From Pleurodeles waltl (lineage: Eukaryota > Chordata > Amphibia > Caudata > Salamandridae): a stretch of DNA of 64,000 nucleotides. Position 1 is the first letter of the stretch. Every line of letters starts with the position of its first letter. The DNA lies in contig NC_090439.1 of NCBI RefSeq assembly GCF_031143425.1, positions 646,289,465 through 646,353,464 on the forward strand. The letters are read 5' to 3'. This document shows, piece after piece, positions 10,787 through 22,599 of the stretch. The notes under the pieces are model-generated. The model ran no database searches. It saw nothing but the letters and a program-made list of their open reading frames with translations, and had not been told where the DNA came from. A program made the translations under genes and the position numbers.

Positions 10787-11383
10787 TTGGTCACTCAAAC
10801 AGCAACAGAAATCCAGAGGGGTGACGGTGAGCCCATCTCAACTGAGGCACCAGGAGGACCGACCCAAAGAGAGGTTCTCCCAGAAGCATACGGATACAGG
10901 TTTGAAGTTGAGCCCCTGACAGACCCAGAAGGCGAAGGAGTTGAGGCGGAAGGAAGTCAGAGTGCCCAGACTCATCCTGAGCCGCTTGCAGGTCCAGCAA
11001 GAGAAGGCACCATAGCACAAGAGGAGGGCGTTGAACCGCAACCAGGAGAGCTGAACAATAAAGGGACACTGAAAGGAGCTAAATGGCCAGAATCACAAGT
11101 GATAAAAGGAAAGGTGGTTGTTAATGAAACAGTAGAGGAAGAGGTCGATACCACAAGGAAAGAAGGCCTGAGCGAGGGAGAATTGCAGGGTGACCGCAAA
11201 TTGAAAAGAAAGAGAATAGCAAACAGAAGATATGCAGGTCCTGAATGGGCTTATGCAACGTCAGCTGAGTGGCAAAAGGAGTTCTTGGCATTCTGTTTTG
11301 ATCGAGAAGTTCCAGGTCACTACTATGGTACCCGAGTTTGGCCACAAAGAAAAGAGACTGTGTTTGAGTTGAAATTGAGTTAA
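10787..11383 (+). CDS. Extra ORF between ERV integrase and env, unknown
   Basis: A 198-codon frame open between the integrase end and env. The first two thirds are rich in Glu, Gly, Pro and Thr with no clear fold. The last third is basic (K-R-K-R-I-A-N-R-R near 11200) and then aromatic, ending near W-P-Q-R-K-E-T. I do not recognise it. It may be the C-terminal tail of pol extended past integrase, or an accessory protein. That it has stayed open for about 600 bp in an otherwise broken provirus is notable. A basic stretch of this kind could be a nuclear or RNA-binding signal, which is speculation. Upstream, 10623-10919 in another frame overlaps its start. Confidence 0.45.
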   Translation: MVTQTATEIQRGDGEPISTEAPGGPTQREVLPEAYGYRFEVEPLTDPEGEGVEAEGSQSAQTHPEPLAGPAREGTIAQEEGVEPQPGELNNKGTLKGAKWPESQVIKGKVVVNETVEEEVDTTRKEGLSEGELQGDRKLKRKRIANRRYAGPEWAYATSAEWQKEFLAFCFDREVPGHYYGTRVWPQRKETVFELKLS

Positions 11384-11629
11384 GAAACGTGAGAAAAGAG
11401 ACTGATAAATTACCGGATGTGTCACTGTTAACCTGAATTGACTTTTGAAAACTGATTGTGACAAGCTGCTAACCGAATTGACAAGGACCCTGTGAGCGAA
11501 TGAAAAAGCTGTAAATACTTGCTAAAGAGAGACTTTGCTTAGCCTTGCCAAAAAAAAGAAAGGGAAAAAAAAAAGGGAGCTTTTAACCATCCTCAGTTGA
11601 TTTGTTGTTTGCGTTTGTAGCACTTTACC

Positions 11630-11645
11630 TTCTGATTCTTTACAG
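11630..11645 (+). promoter_or_regulatory. Candidate env splice acceptor
   Basis: A pyrimidine-rich run ending TTCTGATTCTTTACAG lies 3 bp before the env ATG at 11649. It is placed as a subgenomic env mRNA acceptor should be. Functional use cannot be seen. Confidence 0.45.
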
Positions 11646-11648
11646 ATC

Positions 11649-13296
11649 ATGCCTATTACGGGAGATGATAGTGAGGGGAGTAAGCTTTGTAAATATTTAG
11701 GTGTTGCTCTGGGTGTTGTGTGTGTGATATTCATTACAGCTTTGTTCGTGGAGATACAGTTGGTGGATGAGAATGAAGCTAACAATGCCACAGTTTCTGG
11801 GACTGCTACACTAACTCCTTGGGAGAGGTCTGAGCAAGATACGAAGTATCTGCATGAGGAAACTAACACAAAGGGGGAACTGTCTACTAATGCTTTCTAT
11901 CGCTTGCTGAGTGAGTATGTTGACACTATGGATTCAAAAGCTTGTTATGTGTGTACACAAATTCCTGTTTCGGTGCAAGAGGGGGTTACATATCACAGTG
12001 CCACTAACTTATGGGATAAGTTGTAGTTTGCTACTAACTCGTTTCTATAACCAAGAAGTGCAATATTTTTACTCTAACTATGATCTTGTGTTCTCTTATA
12101 TGCCTATTATGGAAGGCTTGAATAGTGTAGCTAAATATCATGCCATAAAGCTGATTAAAGGATTCTTTGAACCTAGAGTAACAATTAGTACGTCATATGC
12201 ACACCGCAATAATTTGACATGCTTGCTTACACCTGGAGAGAAAAGCTTTTTAGATCAAACTGAAGATAGAAGGAGGGTTTTAAAGGGGAAATTAGAAAAA
12301 GGCTTGCAGCATTGATCCTTTCTTAATAGCGGTGGTTACAATGGAATTAGGGAACAAGGGAAACTAGCTTTAGACGCTCGACATGTAGGTAAGCTTTGCA
12401 TAACACGGCCAAAGTCATATTATGATAATGTGTTTGTGGGAACGAGTGAACGTAAGCATGTGTTTTTGTTTCAGAATAAATTTACATTAATTTTAAATGG
12501 AATGGATCAAGCGATACCAGGGGTCTATTATATTTGTGGACTTAATGCTTATTACCGTCTTCCAAAGGGATGGTATGGGACATGTTATTTGGGAATAGTT
12601 TTCCTAAAGATTTACCAGCTAGAGGATTTAAAGAAATTCCCGAAAGCGACTGAATTACTTCGCGCTAGACAAAAGAGAGAAACTGCCGCTGGTGTATTAG
12701 GGGACATATTTGGAGCGATAATTCCTTCAGAAGGGGTTGTCTTAAACTCTATTAAGATTCGGAAGTTGTCTACTATTGTGGATAACATGTTGACTAATTT
12801 CACAGGAGCTATACTCCTGATGGACACTGAACTTGCTGCGGTGAGGGCTATGACTCTTCAAAACAGGCTTGCTTTAGACATTCTTTTAGCGAAAAGTGGC
12901 GGAGTCTGTAAGATGCTTAATGAGCATCACTGTTGTGCCTACATAACTGACAATAGTAATGAGATTAGAAGTATGCTTACTAACCTAACAAGAGATAGTG
13001 CAGATTTGAAGGAACCAGGAGTTTGGGAAAAGGTTGGAAAGGGACTCGCTCATGTGGGAAGCTGGTTTAGTAGTATTTGGCATGGGATATTGGGAAAATT
13101 AATACAGGGAATAGTGATTATTCTGGCTTGTTTATTTGGACTATGGTTATCATGCAAAATTAGCAAAAGAATTAAAGCAAATTTGGCAAAAAGTAATGCG
13201 AGGAGGGGAGAAAAGAAAAGGGAGAAAATGTACAGAGAAAAATATGAAAAGACAAAACAAAGGGAAGAAATAGAAATGAAGGAGATAAGTAATTGA
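11649..13296 (+). pseudogene. ERV envelope glycoprotein, broken
   Basis: The frame starts at the ATG after the acceptor. A hydrophobic signal-anchor (about codons 18-36) is followed by a C-x2-C pair and N-glycosylation sites. A TAG stop at 12024-12026 and a stop at 12313 break the surface subunit, with a frameshift between. The 12430-13296 frame holds the rest: the R-Q-K-R furin-type site (about 12670-12681), a hydrophobic fusion segment, a heptad region, a C-x7-C-C motif (12907-12936), a membrane anchor (about 13090-13155) and a Lys/Arg-rich tail. The role is receptor binding and membrane fusion. It cannot be made intact. The cysteine spacing is one residue longer than the common C-x6-C-C. 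Confidence 0.85.
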
Positions 13297-13319
13297 AAGA
13301 ATTGTGAAGGAAGGATTTG

Positions 13320-14928
13320 TGTGACGACATTTTATAATCAAAATTAACATGAACTACTTGCAAAATAATGTGTAATGAAGCTGCATAGAAAACGAGACAG
13401 ACTAATATTAACATACGCGTTTGAAATGTGCCCACAGGGAGTGGCCACCAATGTATATGATGATTAATGAAATTGGCTAATACTGAATTATTAATGTACT
13501 AACGTATGATTCTGTTTTAGCATTAGGAGTTATATGTTAAGGTTTTTTTGAATTAATCATTAGGCCTTAGTTAGCCAGAGTCTAGGCCTAGCTGCCTGGT
13601 CTCATATTAAATGTGTTTTTCTAACGTGCAATGTGCTATCTTCCTGAAGGACATAAAACTGTACTTTTCCAGAAGCTAGAGATTTGTGTAACCGTAGCAA
13701 ATTCTTTCTCATGAGACCCGACTTGCTCAAGGAGACATTCTTGCTGAATGCAACAGTGTAATTCGCCCTGTAAGGTCGCCCAAACTGATAAAGACAATGG
13801 AGCTACTGACTGAAACGAGGAGTGTAACTTTTCCATACCTGACATTCTACCCGGTGAAGACGTAAATCACGGGAGCCAATAAACTGCATGAGAACTGATT
13901 TAAGTGAAAATTCTAGTAAGGTGATCAATGGACTACTGGATAGCGATAATGATGCACCAAATACTGACCAATTGGAAATTAGAGACTTGTCTGGCAAATT
14001 TAATTTAATGACGTGTCACAAGGAGAAATCAGCCAATTTTCTGCGAGCCATTGTGTGACTTTTATCCCGCCACTCTGCCCTGCCTTGGGACTTTGTTGCC
14101 TGATATCCTAAACCATCCAATCTTCCCTTTTGCCCTATAGCGTACTTCCTTTCCTTATGGGGGAAGTGTCCTTTACTGACCTGTCTTGCCGAGACTTTGC
14201 TGTCCTGTCCTGACTGATGGTGAATCGACTGCTGTCCTGAGGACGAAGACTGATTCTGTATGCTGACCCATTACAGAGGGTAACTATATGATGATGAAAT
14301 TGTAATTGTCTGTTTACCTTTTCTTTTTAGGTACCAACTGTTTTTTTGATAGAGGCCATAGTTCGATGTTTTTCTAAATTTGTGTTACTAAATTGTTTTG
14401 CATGAAGCCCAACATGCTGATGCTAATTTGAGGTTAGTTAAGGAGTTCACTAAAACAAATGCAACTAGACAAATGACTGAATCTTTGCTTTGTTGAATAA
14501 CGTGCAAATGATACTCTGCTAAGTTTAATTAATGTTGACATCGTGCTTTGTTCTAATGTTCATGATCTTTGCTTTGCTAAAGTCATATTCAAGCTGCCAC
14601 ATTGTGACATTGTTAATGTGTTTTCTAGTATTGAGACTAATAAACTTGTTAGTGGAGTGTAACTAATAGGGAATAAATCTCATAAATCTTACTAAACTCG
14701 AGTGTGGTTATTCATGGCTGAAAGGCCATGTTGTGTTTCAATTCTTATTAATGCAATGAACTAATTTGATTGATCTGTTATTGCAAATATTGATGAGGTT
14801 ATTGATCTAGTGATTGAAATGAAGAATAGATACCTCGTCTTAAGGTGTCTCCAATCAGGGTCAAAAGGTTCATTGGCCTAAAACGAGTCCCCGTGCAAGT
14901 AAAATACCTAGATCGGGACGCATTATCA
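13320..14928 (+). repeat. Probable ERV 3' LTR
   Basis: After env, a purine-rich run (GAAGGAAGGATTTG) is followed by TGTGACGACA at 13320, a possible LTR start. AATAAA-type signals occur at about 14638 and 14673, and a possible CA end is at 14928, where a different repeat begins. The 5' LTR is outside the window, so no copy is available for comparison and both ends are guesses. No gene is visible in this stretch. Confidence 0.4.
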
Positions 14929-16377
14929 GCGGGCACTAGGCCTACCCACACAAGGAGGTACTATTTTTATCGGGAGACCTGGGGGGGAACACCGGGTAGA
15001 AGGAAATCTGTGGTTCCTCCTAGTTTCCAGAACTTTCCATTACCAAAATGTGAGGAAAGAGTGTTTTTTTTTTGCCACATTGAGGTTTGCAAAGGATTCT
15101 GGATAATAGAACCTGGTGAGAGGCCAACAAGTCACCCCATCCTAGATCCCCTGTAGGTCTAGTTTTAAAAAATGCACAGGTTTAGTAGGTTTCCCTAGGT
15201 GCAGGCTGAGCCAGAGGCCGAAATCCACAGCTAGGCACTTTCCAAAAGGCACATCAGATTTCAATGTAAAAATGTGATGTGTCCATGTTGCGTTTCCTGT
15301 CGCAGACATTAGGCCTACCCACACAAGTGAGGTACCATTTTTATCGGAAGACTAGGGGGAAACACAAAATAGAAGTGGTATTGCTACTTGTCTTTCTCTA
15401 CATTTTTTCCTTCCAAATGTAAGACAGTGCGTAAAAAAGAATTCAGAGATGTACAAATAACCACTGCTTCTCAACACCTTATCTTGTGCCCATTTTGGAA
15501 ATACAAAGCTTTGCTTGATACCTATTTTTGACTCTTTGTATTTTACCAAATAAATTGCTGCATACCCAGTATACAATGAAAACCCATTGCAAGGTGCAGC
15601 TCATTTATTGGGTCTTACCTAGGGTTCTTGATGAACTTCCAAGCCCAGAGGAATCCAGCAGACGTAACAGTATATTGCTTTTGAAAATCTGACCTGGCAG
15701 GAAAAAGTTACAGAGTAAAACGTGGAGAGAAATGGCTGTTTTTTCCTCCTCAATTTTAATATTTTCTTTAATTTCAGCTGTTATTTTCTGTATAAAAACC
15801 TTGTAGGATCTACACAAATGACACCTTGCTGAATTCATAATTTTGTCTACTTTTCAGAAATGTTTAGCTGTCTGGGATCCAGCACTGGTTTCACACCCAT
15901 TTCTGTCACTAACTGGAAGGAGGCTAAAAGCACAAAACAAATAGTAAAAATGGGGTATGTCCCATTAAAATGCCAAAATTGTGTTGAAAAACGTGGTTTT
16001 CTGATTCAAGTCTGCCTGTTCCTGAAGGCTGGTAAGATGGTGATTTCAGCACCGAAAACCTTTTTTGATGCATTTTTTTTTGGATGGGTGGGGAGGGGGC
16101 GGGCGGGAACACAAGCTTTCTTCTGTAATTCCTTTTTTCCCCCTATTTAAAAAAAAAAAAAAAAAAAATCACTGTATTTTGGCTAATTTCTTGGTCTCTT
16201 TCAGGAGAACCCACAAACTCTGGGTACCTCTAGAATACCAAAGATGTTGGAAAAAAAAAAGACACAAAATTGGCGTGGGTAGCTTATGTGGACAAAAAGT
16301 GCCTAAGCGCGAACTGCCCCAAATAGCCAAAAAAAGGCCTTGCACCTGAGGGGGTGAAAAGGCTTGGCGGCGAAGGG
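14929..16377 (+). mobile_element. Truncated copy of the piggyBac-like TTAA repeat
   Basis: This matches the right part of the element at 50823-56384. It has one copy of the 385-bp module (GCTAGGCCTACCCACACAAG, GGTTTGCAAAGGATTCTGG), then the tail (55300-56384 equivalent) ending GGCGGCGAAGGG at 16377 before TTTAA (a mutated TTAA). The left end and the hairpin array are absent. Poly(A) of 19 at about 16148. The open frames here are by-products. Confidence 0.8.
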
Positions 16378-16725
16378 TTTAAATGACACATTGACAGAAC
16401 ATCGTGAAGGGGCCGTTTCCATTTATAAATCAGCTGCAGTTTGGGGTTGACACTGCAGTGATTATCTGTAGCCTGCTGCAACAAAACCGCTTCTCAATCT
16501 TGCTTCCAGAAACACAAAACTAAAATGATATAATTAATCATCTGTGTGGCTAGTTGGGAGGGTAAAACAAAACACTGAGGAAACGAGGAATGTTGCTCTT
16601 CTAGTGCTTTCTGCAAGGTATATGTTCTGGCCAATGTTGCAGCTTTTCTCTGCGCAGCGTTCACAGGAAGCAATTGTTATGATACTGCTAATGTGCTTTT
16701 TATTCTTAGAAAGACCTTGCTATGG
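16378..16725. other. No recognisable feature
   Basis: Unannotated sequence between the piggyBac-like end and the 21-bp satellite. I see no gene, motif or clear repeat in it. Confidence 0.4.
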
Positions 16726-17990
16726 GAAGCCGTTCATGTCAAAATTACAGCTCCCTATATAGGACACCAACTGGAATGCATAGCATGTTGCAAAATGAAT
16801 ATGACATATACCAGAATGAATGTACTATGTGTCAAAATAAATATGATACTTGGCAGAGTGAAGCTGACTTGAACCAAAACAAATATGAAACAAGGCAAAG
16901 TGAATATGCTACTTAGTGATTATGAATAACTCACACTCATAATTGAATAAGAGATATACTGAAATATATATCAATCATACTGAAATAAATATGTCCCTCA
17001 CTGTAAATAATAAAGCAATCACTGAAACACATACAATATTTGTCAAAAAGAATGAGACATTTCTTGAAATGACTGACATATGCCAAGAGGAATATGACAC
17101 ACATTGGAATGAATATGACAGCTTAAAATTAATATAAGGTACTGAAATGAAAATGCATTATTCTGAAAGGAATATAATGTGCAATGAACATTACATTTAT
17201 AAAAAAATGAATATGGTTTGCATTGAAAATAATATGATACACATTGACATGATTATGATGTGTTGCAATTGGTATGAGTCATGAAATCAATATCATGCGT
17301 TAATATGAATGAGATCTGTTGAAAGGAATATGACACATGCTAAGCCGAATATGACATGAAATGAATATGAGCCCTTTTGAAATTAATTCCACATGGCTTA
17401 AACTGAATATGACCAATGATGACATTAAAATGAAACTTGTCAAAATGAATGTTATGCTTCGAAATCAATATGATACACATCGGCATGAATATTGCATGTA
17501 TTGAAATGAATTTGACCTATGTTGAAATGGATATGACCCATGTTAGAATTATAATGTCAGGTGTTAAGATGAATATGACATCCACTGACACGAATATGCC
17601 ATTCATTTAAAGCAATATGACACATGCTAAGATTTATATGAACCATTTTCAAATGAATATGACATCTGATGAAGTTGATATGACTCATATCAAAATGAAT
17701 ATGACAGTCATTAAAATGAATATGACACTTATTGAAATGGATATGAAACTATATGAGATAAATAAAGCAAGCTTTGAAATGAATAAAGCACATATCGAAA
17801 TGAACACAAGCCATGTGTAAATTAAAATGCTCACTGTTTAAATATGGCTTGCCTTGAATCAATGTGGATTTGCTTTAAAATTAACAATACATATTGAAAT
17901 TAATATTACATATTCTGAACGGATATGATATGAACACAAATTAACTAAAATAAATATGTGTTTTCGACTATGTGCTACATTTAGTTTTTG
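16726..17990 (+). repeat. AT-rich satellite with 21-bp period (forward copy)
   Basis: After a unique lead-in (16726-16795) the sequence is a diverged repeat of units like AAAATGAATATGACACATATT, period about 21 bp. As 21 is a multiple of 3, frames such as 17617-17820 stay open and read as Met/Asn/Thr-rich peptides; they are not genes. The lead-in and array recur inverted at 34760-36425. Confidence 0.8.
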
Positions 17991-17999
17991 CCGGCTTTC

Positions 18000-18430
18000 A
18001 GACCCTGAGTACTTTATCACTGCTGGCCAGTGCTAAAGTGCAAGTGCTCTCTGTCTAAATTGACCGGATGATTGGTTTATCCATGATTGGCATATTTAAT
18101 TTTACCAGTAAGTCCCTAGTATAGTGCAACATGTGTGCCCAGGACCTCTAAATCAAATGCTACTATTGGGCCCGCAGCACTGATTGTGCCACCCACATGA
18201 GTAGCATTACAAATGTGATTTAGACCTGCTACTGCAGTGTCTGTGTGTGCAGATTTAAACTGCCCTTCAACCTGCAAGTGCACCCACTTGCCAGGCCCAA
18301 ACCTTCCCTTTTACTACATGTAAGGTACCCCTAAGGTAGGCCCAAGGCAGCTCCATGGGTAGGGTGCAGTGTATTTAAAAGGTAGGACATATACTGGGGT
18401 ATTTTACATGTCCTGATAATGAAATACTAC
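18000..18430 (+). repeat. Dispersed repeat fragment, LTR-like in style
   Basis: Contains the TAAGTCCCTAGTAT motif also found at 18684 and, reverse-complemented, near 42890. It looks like a piece of a related long-LTR family that ends where the next repeat starts at 18431. No gene is visible. Confidence 0.45.
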
Positions 18431-20035
18431 TGTGGAAAGTACCATCTTCCTTGGCATGTTACCCCTATTTTTACATGTATGTCAGTATGTTTTGCCTGTC
18501 CCACTGGGATCCTGCTGGTCACGACCCCAGTGCTCATAGTTTATGGCCTAATGTGTGTGTCTGTATAGTGCTTGACTGTGTCACTGATGCTCTGAACCTC
18601 AGTGCTTATGCTCTCTCTGCTTCTAAATTTTTCACTGTAGTGACTTCATTTACCAATTTCAATTGGCACACTGGACCCTCCTTATAAGTCCCTAGTATAT
18701 GATACCTAGGTACCCAGGGAATTGGGGTTCCAGGAGATCCACATGGGCTGCAGCATTTCTTTTGCCACATATAGGGAGCTCAGACAAACCCTTGCACAGG
18801 CCTGCCATTGCAGCCTGCGTGAAATAGTGCACACACTATTTCACAGCCATTTTCACTGCACTTAAGTAACCTATAAGTCACCTATATGTCTAACCTTCAC
18901 TTGCTGAAGGTTAGGTGCAAAGTTACCAAGTATGAGGGCACCCTTGCACTAGCAAAGTTGCCCCCATATAGTTCAGGGCCATTTCCTGGGACTTTGTGAG
19001 TGCTAGGACGCCATTACACGCGTGCACTACATATAGGTCAATACCTAAATGTAGCTTCACAATGGTAACTCCGAATAAGGCCATGTAGCATGTCTAAGAT
19101 CATGGAATGTCCCCCCATTCTAAATCTGGTATTGGGGAGCCAATTCCATGCATCCTGGGGGCTCCAGCATGGACCCCCAGTACTGACAAACCAGCTCTCT
19201 GAGGTTTGCACTACAGCTACAGCTGCTGCCACCTCACAGACAGGGTTCTGCCCTCCTGGGGTCTTAGCAGCTCGTCCCAGGAAGGCAGAACAAAGCATTT
19301 CCTCTGAGAGCAGGGTGTTACACCCTCTCCCTTTGGAAATAGATGTTACAGGCTGGGGAGGGGTAGCCTCCCCCAGCCTCTGGGAATGCTTTGAAGGGCA
19401 CAGATGGTGCCTTCCTTGCATAAATCAGTCTACACCGGTTCAGGGACCCCTGCTCCTGTGGGTTCTCTTCAGATTCTGCTTGCAAGTTTCCTTCAGGAAT
19501 CCTCTGCAACTACTACTTCATCCCCTGACCTCGGATCAACCTCAACCTGCTCCAGGAACCGCTGTAACAGCAACAAAGTATCCACAAGGGATACTTTTCT
19601 TCTGCAACTTCAGCTTCAGCCAGCAACTGCAACAGTTTCCATGGTGTGCACGCTCTGGGGACTTCCTGTCTCCATCCTGCACCAGAAGGACTGAAGAAAT
19701 CTCCTGTGGAGTGATGGATTCACTCCCCTGCTCACGCAGGCACCTTCCAAGACTATGACAGGTACCCTTGGACTCCTCTCACAGTGACGAGCGTGCTCCT
19801 AAGGACACATAGGGTGGACGCCATTGACATAGGCTGTCCTGAGGTCCTGCTGACGCAATTTGGAGGAGGTAAGACCTTGCCTTTCCTGAGAGCGACGGTA
19901 CCCCTGTGTACTGAGTTTTCTTCACCTCCTGAGGCCTCTGTGCATTATTTGCAAAATTCCTTTGTGCACAGCATGGCAGCCCACCATCCTGTGACGCTCA
20001 ACTCACTGAGTTTTTCTCTTTGTAGGTTAGAAACA
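18431..20035 (+). repeat. LTR-like repeat, left part (3' truncated, internally deleted)
   Basis: Starts TGTGGAAAGTACCATCTT and follows the same order as the reverse complement of 43094-40249. About 18970-20030 also matches 31205-32510, but here an internal block of about 260 bp (equivalent to 31690-31950) is missing. Ends abruptly near 20035. Open frames at 19090-19758 and 19038-19421 lie in repeat sequence and show no recognisable domain. Confidence 0.65.
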
Positions 20036-21750
20036 TATGTTTAAAGGAGGGTTTTGTGGTACAGGTACATACCACCGAAACCTACTCTGAAGTGACATGA
20101 GTCTGCATTTGGTAGGCCACATGTCCACACATGCACAGGGAAGATACTTTCCGTTCCCACCATGCCAGCCCTTTCATTGTCACTCAAGTGTAAGAGTGAA
20201 GTCTGTACTATGATAGTTGCCTGTAGGGACTGTATGCATTGAGTCAGTGTTGCAGAGTGTAAATGTGTTTGTCCAGTCAGGCCTAATGCGTTTACCCTTC
20301 AGAAACCACATTGCTGTGTGGTGTTTCGTTGTGGCTCACATCACAGTACATGTTGCTGGAGAATCGAATACCTGATGTCATTAGGCTTGCTCAGTCATTG
20401 TAGGCCTTGAGCAGGGTAGTGGGTTAGTCTGCAGATGAATCCAAAAGTGTGTACTCATGTCCCTGTACTTATTGGCATGTACTTCACACTTGTGGTGTGT
20501 TGACAAATTGCCCATTTTATGCTTGGTGTTTCTGATGTGTGTGACACAACCATTTGAGCAAATACTTGTGTTTGTAATAGCTTGATTTGTCTCTTGCATC
20601 CAGATAGGTAAACACCCATCAAAAGAAGGAGCTTTGGAGAGCCATCGCCAAGGAGGTGCAGACCCTGGGGGGTCCATAGCCAGCAAAGTGCCCACTGTTG
20701 CAAGAGGCGGAAGGACCTGAGGTTCTGGGCCAGAAGATCTCAGAGATTCAGATAGGGCTGTCCTCCCAACGTGGGCAGGCACACCTCAGAGCATGACCCC
20801 CTTAGGGGCCCGCATTCTGGCAGTAGCATACCCGGACCTTGATGGGCATTTGCAGGGAGCACAGCAGCCACAATGAGTACAGGACAAATTACTGCCTGTC
20901 ACACAACCAAATTAATGTGTTAGGTTTTGACATCTCCTCCTGATGACTGGGGATGGACCATGTGTGACACACAAGATGAGTAACTGTTTGTGTAGATATG
21001 TAACTTGGTGCATATTGATGTGCCTTGCCTAGTAGCCCAGGGACCTAGGACACAACGGAGTACAATCCACAAAACAATTGCTCTCTAGGAACAACACATT
21101 GCTTTGTACAGTGATCAATCAAGGAAGGTTTGTTGTTGTAGTGGGTCTAAATTCTACGCAATAGACCACTACTCCTAAGTGATACAGTCCAAAGAAAAAT
21201 AAGTGATGGATCACTGTCCTCAGCCATGTGATTGGTCAAGTAAGTATATTGACATCTGCTCCCAAGAGGCCACTTGTTTTCAGTGTGTGAAGAGTGCTGG
21301 TGCCCCACTACTGTCTGACATGTGAAGGTGGCATCACACATGTGACAGTGCATACATTGTTCTTTGGGTGCAGCTACAGATCAAAACTTTCCTTTGGTAA
21401 GGGGGAATGTCCATTGATTGACATGATTTATGGCCCATCACGGTTGCCAAAATTCCTTGTGCTGACATGTTAGCATGTGTCCCATTCTCATTTAACAAAA
21501 TGTGTACACTGCTGTTTCATGCTTCGTCGGCCTGTGTTCACAGGAAGATTTCTGTATTCCCTCACAAATAGTTGCATACCAACCTGTCTTTGGAATTGGA
21601 CACATGCAATAGGGCTACAGACAGGAGTGTGTCACCATTGATTGTTGGCTCATACATACTCTCACCCATCATTACATGTCATTTGGCATGTACAACTTCA
21701 GTAGCAATGAGAGATATGACATGTAGGACTAGAGTTTTTATACACAATGG
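20036..21750 (+). mobile_element. Old Harbinger debris
   Basis: No intact gene. The only recognisable part is a decayed SANT-gene exon at about 20600-20880. The rest (20036-20600 and 20880-21750) shows no domain to me. It is interrupted at 21751 by the younger Harbinger element, and 30542-31204 may be its continuation. Confidence 0.45.
20600..20880 (+). pseudogene. Decayed SANT/Myb-like exon from an older Harbinger copy
   Basis: On the + strand the fragments H-Q-K-K-E-L-W-R-A-I-A-K-E-V and, further on, I-L-A-V-A-Y-P correspond to exon 2 of the - strand gene at 25796-26066. The match includes the CAGCAGCCACAA end followed by a GTAC-like donor position. Several stops and frame changes. The orientation is opposite to the younger gene, so this belongs to a separate, older insertion. 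Confidence 0.7.
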
Positions 21751-22330
21751 TGGTCATACAACCCTGGCGGTCGGTGTTAAAGCGGCGGTAAGCGCCAACA
21801 GGCCGGCGGTAAAAAATGTGCAATTACGACGTGGCGGAAACCGCCAACAAAGACAGCCACTTTAACACTCCGACCGCCACGGCGGTACAGACAAACAGAA
21901 CGGCGGGCACCGCCAACAGACAGGCGGGAGACAGTGTACCACCCACACTATTATGACAGGCCAATCCACCACCTATTCCGGGGCGGATTCACCGTGGAAA
22001 AAAACACGGCGGAAACAGGAATACCGAAGGGAAAACGCTCACCTCTACACACCACACAAGGAACGAGGACGCCATGGACCCAGAACTCCAAATTCTCCCT
22101 GCGATAGTCTTCCTGCTCCTCTCCTAGGAGCACGAACGCCGGCGGCGAAGACCACGGTGAGTACTGCACCTACGACACAGGGGAGGGGGAGGGAAAAAAC
22201 AAGGACACACACACGCAACACCCCCACCCTCACCCACTACAACACACACACTAATGCATATCAACATATCACAGTTACACCCCCCAAAGAATACAAAGAC
22301 AATAGAAAATGAGTGTAACCATTGTTATAT
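21751..22330. repeat. Harbinger left terminus and subterminal GGCGGT repeats
   Basis: From the terminus to about 22020 the sequence repeats GGCGGT and ACCGCC, a likely binding region for the transposase or Myb partner, by analogy with other Harbingers. A CA-rich simple repeat follows at 22200-22260. No gene is visible. The right end (30262-30541) is built the same way. Confidence 0.65.
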
Positions 22331-22599
22331 TAAAAGAAAGTAGGCAGAAATATGTATATACATCATGTACATAATATATACCAAGCATAGTAGTCCAGGT
22401 AGTGCTCTAAGAGAGTCTGTGGAACACTGGGACCACACGGTATGGGCAAGGCCCACACAAGATCCCCGACCATGACAGAGAGAACACTGCAGGGGCATCT
22501 GACAGCAACTAAACAGGCACCTCAGGGGGAGAGAAGGGGGGGGCACCTCAGCCGCTAGAGTGCATGACGCCAAATCTACAAGGGGCCACATGCCCACTG

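Larger units (their letters stand above)
1..14928 (+). mobile_element. Endogenous retrovirus (gamma/epsilon-like), 3' two thirds, nested and decayed
   Basis: The window opens inside the protease end of a provirus. The order is then RT, RNase H, integrase, an extra ORF, env and a probable 3' LTR, the simple-retrovirus order. The RT active site is YIDD and the env transmembrane part has an R-Q-K-R cleavage site, a Cys-rich disulphide motif and one membrane anchor. These fit a class I (gamma/epsilon-like) family. Two later insertions split it: a MITE at 129-833 and a chromovirus at 3560-10103. Gag and the 5' LTR lie before the window. Every gene has stops or frameshifts, so it is an old, inactive copy. 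The exact clade is an inference from domain style; a pol tree would decide it. Confidence 0.85.

Noticed and set aside
16722..17820. Met/Asn/Thr-rich small frames
   Set aside because: Same 21-bp satellite in the other orientation.
19090..19758. 222-codon + strand frame as a gene
   Set aside because: It lies inside the LTR-like repeat and its frame is not kept in the copies at 31205-33615 or 40249-43094.
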